Below are positions 61,801-64,000 of a stretch of DNA of 64,000 nucleotides, in pieces. Made by a program: the position numbers and the translations under genes. How positions within the stretch are numbered: the first letter of the stretch is position 1; each line of letters starts with the position of its first letter. Source of the DNA: Prostheceraeus crozeri (lineage: Eukaryota; Platyhelminthes; Polycladida; Euryleptidae); assembly GCA_907163375.1 (NCBI GenBank), contig CAJQUW010005533.1, positions 1,947,001-2,011,000 of the forward strand. Reading direction: 5' to 3'. Below the pieces are notes generated by a model that did no database searches, had not been told where the DNA came from, and saw only the letters and a program-made list of their open reading frames with translations.

Positions 61801-63839
61801 AATAACAGCAGATTGTGTGAAATTAGATGTAAACTTGATTTCTTCTCATGAACTCATAAATTAGTCATCGTGTTTGATTTCTTTTAAATATAGAATGTCA
61901 AGTGCTTTCGACAAAATTTATTGAGCAACTTGGTATGCCTTGTAGACTCATGATTGTGTAGAAATAGACAAAAATTATCACGACAAAGTCAATTACGTAC
62001 ATCAATTAACACCAAAAGGAATTCATAGATAAAATATCATTACTTGTATAATGCAGATTTCACTTACTGGCCAATATGGCTCTGGTTCTTTTGGCTCCTC
62101 CTCTTGCTTTTGCTGATCTTTCGGTGCTTCAGCAGATGGCGATCTTGACTTCCTAGATTTGGCAGATCCCTTCGAGCCTGGTCTCTTCTCCTTAGCAGCT
62201 TTCTCGCTCGCTTCTTTCGCGGCGCGCTTTTCAGCAGATCTTGCACGCTTCTCCTGCTTCTTTCTCTCCTCCTCTTCCTTTTCACGTAAAATTTTCTCCA
62301 TCTCAATCTTTTGCGCTTTTAGGGAATTGTCTCTGATGAGAAAGTTTTCATTGTCTGACCTCTCGGCGCTTGAACCACGAGATCCACTTCGACTGCGAGC
62401 ACCTTTACCTCCTTTCTTTGGAGACTTGCTTCGTTCACGCTTCCTGTTGAAGGGAATAAACTTTATTCCACAATTTTCAGTCGTGGAAATATGATCTGCA
62501 TATAACAGAAAAATAGCACATTCATTTTGTACCCTACCAAAACTATGAGACAAAAATTGAAAGATTTAGAACCATCCACCGTGAGGGAATGCACAAGTAT
62601 CATTTTGCTTGGAATTCATTTCTTAGCGTCTCAATGAAATTTTTGTGGGGATAAATAGTAATATAGTACAACGGTCATGGATAGTTTGGCTTATTGAAAT
62701 TGACACGTTTGTTCTCTGTCCTTGCGTAATCCGCCTTTTCATTGGACTACTCGTAAAACGTTTCTTTTAACTTCAATCGAACAAAGTCAATATTGACCAA
62801 ATTTTCTGCTTACCTTCCAGACGCCTCTTTCTTTTTAGCATCCTCGTCCTCTTTTAAATTGGTTTCAACTTCCTTTCTCAATTGATCAGCCTCATAAATT
62901 GCCTCTTGTTCGTTAGTCCATTCTCGAATAGATACTGAGACGTGGTCTAGATAGTTTCTGAATCCGATATCAGCATGCAGCCAATGTTGCCATTGTACAT
63001 GATTTGACATCATCTCAGGGTTAAAGGGATTGTGCAGGACAACTAGTAGTGTATGATCTCGTCGATGGTAATATGTATCAATATATGGTAGCTGATGAGT
63101 TGCTGCTTTCAATACCTGTAATTAATTAAAATTATTATATAAAATGTTAGACAAGTTACTTGACAATTGATTAATTTATCAAATCCCAACAGATGTAACC
63201 ACGACGAGACATGAGTAGCGCCTGCGTGAAGCGCCTCAAAATCGGATGTGGCCCTTAGTGATTGCAGAATGCAATCTGCCCTCCACGTGCCTGTTTTAAA
63301 GCAGTGTCTTCCTAGCTAATTCACGGTATCAACAAATGGTTCGGTGGCCTTGTGGTTTCAGGGTACACTTGCATGTCCGCTAGCTCCAACGTCGCTGGTT
63401 CGAACCCACCGACGACTGACCAGGCCCAAAAGACCGAAACATGTCTCGCGGTGGTTACATCTGTTGAGATTTGATAAAAAACACTGTATTAAGCTAAATG
63501 CTCCAGCCAAATTGTAATAAAACATCCAATTTACCTGGAGGAAGACATGAGACTGGAGATGTTCAGCAAAGCACCATTCATCCAGTTGTCTTTGTTGCAT
63601 TATTTCTAATTCATGCATTACTTCTTCGTTGTCCTTCATTGGGGCCTTGTTCACTGGTGGACAATCGCGTACTGACTTCAATAAAGCTTCACTTTCAAAA
63701 TGCACTGAAGATTTTCGAGAACGAGACGGACTGCTTGAGGCCGACCGTTTCAGTATTCCCGAAGCTGGACGAGAACCGTCACTCGATCCTGGAGGCTCTG
63801 GAGTGCGACTTCGAGGTCGATCTGTCACCGAATTCGATC
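31509..63839 (-). CDS. SPAG17: Sperm-associated antigen 17 / PF6 homologue, 14 exons, 5' end outside window
   Basis: Fourteen minus-strand exons (63839-63535, 63115-62814, 62443-62068, 60521-59474, 53231-52879, 52236-51946, 51412-51209, 49930-49554, 46264-46107, 44962-44757, 43553-43475, 36753-36516, about 36426 or 36466 to 36162, 31883-31509) give about 1,520 codons. SPAG17/PF6 is a scaffold of the C1a projection of the ciliary central pair, needed for motile cilia and sperm tails. Diagnostic stretches are PYWPFVGYNLGDDIVHVSGE, RFVRVECPGSPSVLIN, APRFFIIHPDSCATELLRY, YPPGLTSRDLKTLP, ALRNKYVPNYF and the PapD-like C-terminus VDFGLLREGFTYRHKVLLKN. Vertebrate SPAG17 is about 2,200 residues, so roughly 700 N-terminal residues lie to the right of the window. 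No stop interrupts any exon. Introns are long and filled with mobile DNA. Confidence 0.93.
31955..32400 (-). mobile_element. LINE 3' fragment
   Basis: The minus-strand frame 32325-32062 reads LRQRLLNVERRASKIIGLP and LFLEKSRFLRNMCPLRKPLTKTARFKNSFI, a LINE RT C-terminus similar in layout to the fragment at 7265-7828 (RRALRIAG, ...SFIKY). The 3' tail is an ATT repeat (about 31957-31975). It is strongly 5'-truncated and lies in the last SPAG17 intron. Confidence 0.75.
32401..33480. other. SPAG17 intron sequence
   Basis: AT-rich; no gene or clear repeat recognised. Confidence 0.5.
33481..34681 (-). mobile_element. Harbinger-like DNA transposon relic
   Basis: The inverted ends are GGGGTAGTTGCAAGAAAGTC and its complement GACTTTCTTGCAACTGCCCC, with a 3-bp direct repeat CTG on each side (33478-33480 and 34682-34684). 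Subterminal TCTGTTA/CTAACAG words recur on both sides. A minus-strand frame (33998-33747) encodes a basic start and KPDYSAVEMDVIINGFVENDETLQAKHDTT, which resembles the Myb/SANT-like DNA-binding protein of PIF/Harbinger elements. No transposase is visible, so it is a deletion derivative. Confidence 0.65.
33747..33998 (-). pseudogene. Myb/SANT-like DNA-binding fragment of Harbinger element
   Basis: 83 codons, MKTNEGRSMKKSGATKKSKK then RVRKPDYSAVEMDVIINGFVENDETLQAKHDTTCKIIK. The aromatic and acidic spacing fits the first helices of a Myb/SANT-like domain of Harbinger ORF1. The rest of the domain is not in frame, so it is truncated or spliced. The identification is by pattern only. Confidence 0.5.
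34685..36161. other. SPAG17 intron sequence with a SINE scrap
   Basis: No gene. At 35623-35657 ATTACCAGCCGCAC...GGCAATTTGATCT repeats the bases that follow the tRNA-like sequence at 10455-10529, so this is a fragment of the same dispersed repeat. Confidence 0.5.
36162..36466 (-). CDS. SPAG17: SPAG17 exon 13
   Basis: It reads VCVDVTGEARKSEVEIPNYL, IEDPVRRRILTSSVVGGSL and RVDFGLLREGFTYRHK, with the donor AAG|GTGAGA at 36162/36161. The outer acceptor TTACTTTCAG gives a start at 36466 and adds DPSPVATVPPPAS, but its phase does not match exon 12. A later acceptor CCTCCTGCAAG gives a start at 36426 and does match. Which is used cannot be settled here. Confidence 0.85.
36516..36753 (-). CDS. SPAG17: SPAG17 exon 12 (Pro/Thr-rich linker)
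   Basis: The acceptor GGTATTTCAG precedes 36753; the donor GAACA|GTAATT is at 36516/36515. The reading is VTLTVEDGESKTRPVNPTPG, with repeated RPxNPTPG units, then AYFDTNHSSKDQDESTQE. Phase matches exon 11 (C plus CT). The segment is low complexity and likely disordered. Confidence 0.78.
37070..37825. mobile_element. hAT-type MITE with 8-bp target duplication
   Basis: TGTCGGAC occurs at 37062-37069 and 37826-37833. The ends are TAAGGTTTTCAA and TTGAATACCTTA, inverted with one mismatch. Subterminal palindromes ATCCCGGGAT occur near both ends (about 37081-37160 and 37770-37815). The 8-bp duplication is the hallmark of hAT transposons. No transposase is visible in the 756 bp. Confidence 0.8.
38285..38375 (+). 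promoter_or_regulatory. tRNA-like Pol III module in LINE leader
   Basis: Box A TAGTGTAGTGG (38305-38315) fits TRGYNNANNNG, and box B GAGTTCAAATCC (38347-38358) lies at tRNA spacing (42 bases). A T7 run at 38367-38373 could end Pol III transcription. The orientation is that of the LINE, about 330 bases before ORF1. It may be an internal promoter or a SINE inserted into or next to the LINE. Confidence 0.5.
38704..39947 (+). pseudogene. LINE ORF1 with PHD-like zinc finger
   Basis: ATG at 38704. Residues 22-80 give CWCNQLSNSTEIECSNCRSW then HYLCLGLSF...GLYLCKSC, a C4HC3 PHD-like pattern known from CR1 ORF1 proteins. A TAA at 39133-39135 is followed in the same frame by a coiled-coil-like ELEKAFSTLTLKLESKI. 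The frame then changes at the C-run near 39258. The final part (39400-39947) reads ELILTNFPDDKDLSFGISS, VIRIGKPK, RLVRLIFKS and WRFVRRDDGSW, an RRM-like fold of LINE ORF1. Confidence 0.82.
39942..42715 (+). pseudogene. LINE ORF2 (endonuclease, RT, C-terminus), several frameshifts
   Basis: Endonuclease (39960-40650): LNLNARSIVNKL, VTETWANKNF, SGSRGGGVCLYIK, GGDFNFPHIDW and SSDHNMV, with all active-site residues kept. Linker and RT (about 40690-42080): SPGPDGIQY, LVTPIHKKGCRKKAENYRPV, QFGFRSNSSSTHQL, YLDFEKAFNSVPH, SGVPQGSVLGPDLF and the catalytic YADDVKLYS. C-terminus (42080-42710): DLGVLISKYLKFSRH, LVRPHLEYAIPVWNPSLN and LQCRRRIMDL. The parts are spread over three frames by a few indels around 40730, 41120-41210, 42080, 42200 and 42640. 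Confidence 0.88.
42816..43474. other. SPAG17 intron sequence with truncated tRNA-like head
   Basis: No gene. At 43377-43412 the + strand has CAGTCGTAGCTCGGATAGTC followed by AGAGC, a D-arm/box A like that at 10464-10480, without a clear box B. It is a scrap of a tRNA-derived SINE. Confidence 0.45.
43475..43553 (-). CDS. SPAG17: SPAG17 exon 11 (79 nt)
   Basis: The acceptor ATTTCAG precedes 43553; the donor CCGC|GTAAGT is at 43475/43474. It reads ATSVKSFSKQMNVFPNSVQ then ASAHKSP plus one base. Phases match exon 10 (0) and exon 12 (1). Too short to stand out as an open frame; found by splice sites. Confidence 0.78.
44757..44962 (-). CDS. SPAG17: SPAG17 exon 10
   Basis: The acceptor GATCTCCAG precedes 44962; the donor CAG|GTAAGT is at 44757/44756. 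It reads [20 protein letters not shown] then RDALRNKYVPNYFRSDFGKD and FVLSQ. The NKYVPNYF motif is typical of the family. The split Asp codon fits exon 9. Confidence 0.9.
44963..46106. other. SPAG17 intron sequence
   Basis: No gene or repeat recognised. Confidence 0.5.
46107..46264 (-). CDS. SPAG17: SPAG17 exon 9 (coiled-coil)
   Basis: The acceptor TACTTCTGCAG precedes 46264; the donor ATTG|GTGAGT is at 46107/46106. It reads LRDRMRKFAEYIQSRDEKI then SEEEKLLASQLLARAATVRA and NLQI. Charged heptads suggest a helix or coiled coil. Phases agree with both neighbours. Confidence 0.9.
46265..48118. other. SPAG17 intron sequence
   Basis: AT-rich; no gene or repeat recognised. Confidence 0.5.
48119..49062 (-). 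mobile_element. Broken unclassified transposon-type protein
   Basis: On the minus strand a Cys-rich part (FCYIFGRYL, AHDLYFGLKITQDVGKVWAP, CSNCYSTLLGWMNG, GIPRVWREQKDHHSDFFFCL, about 48950-48670) is followed by a second part (FTEPQVDKIADNDIF, about 48480) and a third (KMHYLGLHLPQLL, VSDQHGERLHQIFKVFDTRY, about 48290-48160). From memory these three blocks occur in this order in an uncharacterised repeat-borne protein of cnidarians and arthropods (...GERFHQDI...). I cannot name the transposon class. It is broken and lies in a SPAG17 intron on the same strand. Confidence 0.6.
49554..49930 (-). CDS. SPAG17: SPAG17 exon 8
   Basis: The acceptor CTGTTTTCAG precedes 49930; the donor GAGAT|GTACGT is at 49554/49553. 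It reads DVAGYISSAEKDPEAAVIRE, SVLRPIKYDITQKWRSTYV, YPPGLTSRDLKTLPPTEF and LEFRQFVQYNPIQNETRE. The last codon is split (AT plus A) and fits exon 9. Confidence 0.93.
49931..50932. other. SPAG17 intron sequence
   Basis: AT-rich; no gene recognised. Confidence 0.5.
50933..51036. mobile_element. 104-bp hAT-type MITE
   Basis: The ends CAAGGGTGTCCGCGC and GGCGCGGACACCCTG are inverted, and the insert is flanked by the perfect 8-bp duplication TTATCTCA (50925-50932 and 51037-51044). Inside, the word TTTTCCAGGTG is repeated. Ends and duplication length fit the hAT superfamily. Confidence 0.88.
51209..51412 (-). CDS. SPAG17: SPAG17 exon 7
   Basis: The acceptor GTTCAACAG precedes 51412; the donor CAG|GTAAAA is at 51209/51208. 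68 full codons: VVDPDGNLFSVDTGGSSHVM, CEEETAEASPTKSSAQIRRF, SQHAPRFFIIHPDSCATELL. It starts and ends in phase 0. Confidence 0.92.
51946..52236 (-). CDS. SPAG17: SPAG17 exon 6
   Basis: The acceptor GCTTTGTAG precedes 52236; the donor GAG|GTAAGT is at 51946/51945. 97 codons: MEVQRFVRVECPGSPSVLIN, ETRFGRDGGNVLLASPLGVY and ETAFLQSDGLPTYAMRHNG. The first Met is internal, not a start. This repeated beta-rich segment is a core of the family. Confidence 0.94.
52879..53231 (-). CDS. SPAG17: SPAG17 exon 5
   Basis: The acceptor TTTTCTGTCAG precedes 53231; the donor CAG|GTGAGA is at 52879/52878. It reads QKSQKSGNTEGGNVEPVVNG, VPVWQITAPSGVRTNTVGG, LTRAVDPSTGQEVYTRADR and VVEHADGTRITQFGLWQAMA. The longest open frame in its first half belongs to another phase and should be ignored. 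Confidence 0.93.
53232..58224. other. Long SPAG17 intron, left part
   Basis: AT-rich. None of the short frames (for example 54148-54342, 55789-56052, 56087-56437, 56447-56680, 57237-57437) shows a known domain or coding conservation that I can see. Confidence 0.5.
58225..58455 (-). mobile_element. tRNA-derived SINE
   Basis: On the minus strand the head CCATGGCACAGTGGCAAAAT carries a box A, and GTGGTCGAGCCCC a box B (about 58443-58390). The body has CCCCCAGTATGGGG and the 3' end is a repeat of ATAGA/ATGGA (about 58226-58250). Length is about 230 bp, similar to the SINE at 31125-31360. Confidence 0.65.
58483..58736. mobile_element. Inverted-repeat insert flanked by 13-bp direct repeats
   Basis: CTTCATTAACACA occurs at 58483-58495 and 58724-58736. 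Between them a 228-bp insert has inverted arms sharing GCTTTCCCTTTAGTTAAGCG (58511-58530 against its complement near 58636-58655) and continuing to about 58678. The left arm abuts its direct repeat; 45 bp with a small CCTCC-CGTC-GGAGG hairpin separate the right arm from its repeat. Confidence 0.7.
59474..60521 (-). CDS. SPAG17: SPAG17 exon 4 (large, 1048 nt)
   Basis: The acceptor TTTTATTTCAG precedes 60521; the donor AAAA|GTGAGT is at 59474/59473. It reads FVGYNLGDDIVHVSGEITTM, FPVDGGTIRTERTDFVQGN, VREVTSHVDMLNAEISQIQQ (helical), FGSFSARFNDGLCLALSAFG, a low-complexity GGGKGRGRGKDKSPTP linker and LLLRIRRAGEEVSRLITCEG, ILYPDGTVAECVG. The split Ser codon (A plus GT) fits exon 5. Confidence 0.95.
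61180..61721 (-). pseudogene. Mariner-type transposase relic
   Basis: On the minus strand MDKQEHRSMIKVL starts at 61721, followed by a stop and KKGMNAKEIFNELVEVYGDL, VERYVCSFLSGRDSLEDDP, then in a shifted frame RRLITRREIAYSVKI-like sequence, LNMRKCNTESVYLILTPEIK and the catalytic-Asp motif MTGDETWVH (about 61255). The pattern is that of mariner transposases (helix-turn-helix, then TMDETWVH). The part after about 61180 is too decayed to follow. It lies in a SPAG17 intron. Confidence 0.75.
62068..62443 (-). CDS. SPAG17: SPAG17 exon 3 (charged, coiled-coil)
   Basis: The acceptor CTTCAACAG precedes 62443; the donor CCA|GTAAGT is at 62068/62067. It reads KRERSKSPKKGGKGARSRSG, a long Lys/Glu helix (EKILREKEEEERKKQEKRAR) and PKEPEPYWP, which joins FVGYNLGDD of exon 4. 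PYWPFVGY-type sequence is a family hallmark. Confidence 0.94.
62814..63115 (-). CDS. SPAG17: SPAG17 exon 2
   Basis: The acceptor TTAATTACAG precedes 63115; the donor GGAAG|GTAAGC is at 62814/62813. It reads VLKAATHQLPYIDTYYHRRD, HTLLVVLHNPFNPEMMSNHV, GFRNYLDHVSVSIREWTNEQ and a charged end. The split Arg codon (AG plus G) fits exon 3. Confidence 0.94.
63175..63480. mobile_element. MITE-like insert with 39-bp inverted ends and tRNA-like core
   Basis: The left arm 63175-63213 and right arm 63440-63480 are inverted with about three mismatches (shared CAACAGATGTAACCAC). Inside, at about 63343-63412, TGGCCTTGTGG and GGTTCGAACCC resemble degenerate tRNA boxes A and B. The insert fills most of the 419-bp intron between SPAG17 exons 1 and 2. 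Confidence 0.65.
63535..63839 (-). CDS. SPAG17: SPAG17 exon 1 of window (internal exon)
   Basis: The acceptor CATCTTGCAG precedes 63839, so this is not the first exon of the gene; the donor CAG|GTAAAT is at 63535/63534. It reads a Ser/Arg/Pro-rich start (TDRPRSRTPEPPGSSDGSRP), HFESEALLKSVRDCPPVNKA, VMHELEIMQQRQLDEWCFAE and HLQSHVFLQ. It begins with the last two bases of a split codon. Confidence 0.92.
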
Positions 63840-64000
63840 CTGCAAGATGATAAATATTGATTTTAATTCATAAATAAGTTTTCTTATAATCAAGGATCCA
63901 TTTAAAGTCTCTGCACGAGAACGGTCATGTTTTTACTGACGAGAGTGTCTTACAGTCAATGTTGGGTTCAACGCTTAAAACGTAGCTTGAAACTATGAGA
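63840..64000. other. SPAG17: SPAG17 intron, continues past window edge
   Basis: Follows from the splice acceptor at 63841-63840. No further coding sequence is visible to the end of the window. Confidence 0.7.

Noticed and set aside
31509-63839. A multi-gene defence or toxin-antitoxin-like system
   Set aside because: All conserved exons belong to one cilia gene; the other coding pieces are LINE or DNA-transposon remnants.
1-64000. CRISPR array or bacterial operon
   Set aside because: No regularly spaced repeats are present; introns, splice sites and LINEs show animal nuclear DNA.

Overview
The window looks like a piece of an AT-rich invertebrate animal genome. Two conserved multi-exon genes are spread over very long introns, with GT..AG boundaries and matching codon phases. 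Nearly everything else is old or fairly young mobile DNA. The LINE types (CR1/Jockey-like) and a gene for motile cilia fit a ciliated, probably aquatic, metazoan. I cannot assign a phylum.

Layout. Positions 1-18180 hold the 3' part of an acetyl-CoA synthetase gene (ACSS2-like, + strand) with three exons at 3402-3801, 11635-11885 and 17504-17662; its 5' exons lie before the window. Its introns carry a broken reverse-transcriptase element with an R2-like C-terminus (about 100-2090), a foldback repeat (2126-2819), a strange A-rich then C-rich block of about 2.3 kb (4660-6950), two LINE 3' ends on the minus strand (7174-8050 and 15187-15880), a tRNA-like sequence (10455-10529) and a second foldback insert (13976-14370). 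Positions 18181-31500 are intergenic and rich in transposons: a LINE (20402-24270, minus) split by one of two nearly identical 782-bp terminal-inverted-repeat elements, two further LINE relics, and an almost intact Tc1/mariner-type transposon (26928-28537) with TA target duplications.

Positions 31509-63839 (minus strand) hold fourteen exons of SPAG17, the animal homologue of Chlamydomonas PF6, a central-pair protein of motile cilia. Thirteen of the fourteen junction phases follow directly; one junction (exon 12 to 13) is ambiguous. The gene runs out of the right edge of the window, so the N-terminal part is missing. Its introns hold a Harbinger-like element, two hAT-type MITEs with perfect 8-bp target duplications, a near full-length CR1-like LINE with a PHD-like ORF1, an unclassified TE protein, tRNA-derived SINEs, a mariner relic and several inverted-repeat inserts.

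The two host genes are convergent (ACSS2 +, SPAG17 -) and separated by about 13 kb of transposon-rich DNA. I see no functional link between them. I found no CRISPR array, rRNA gene, operon or other multi-gene system. The more unusual signals are structural: tRNA-like A-box/B-box modules upstream of ORF1 in two different LINEs, two foldback inserts bounded by 13-bp direct repeats, and the C-rich block.
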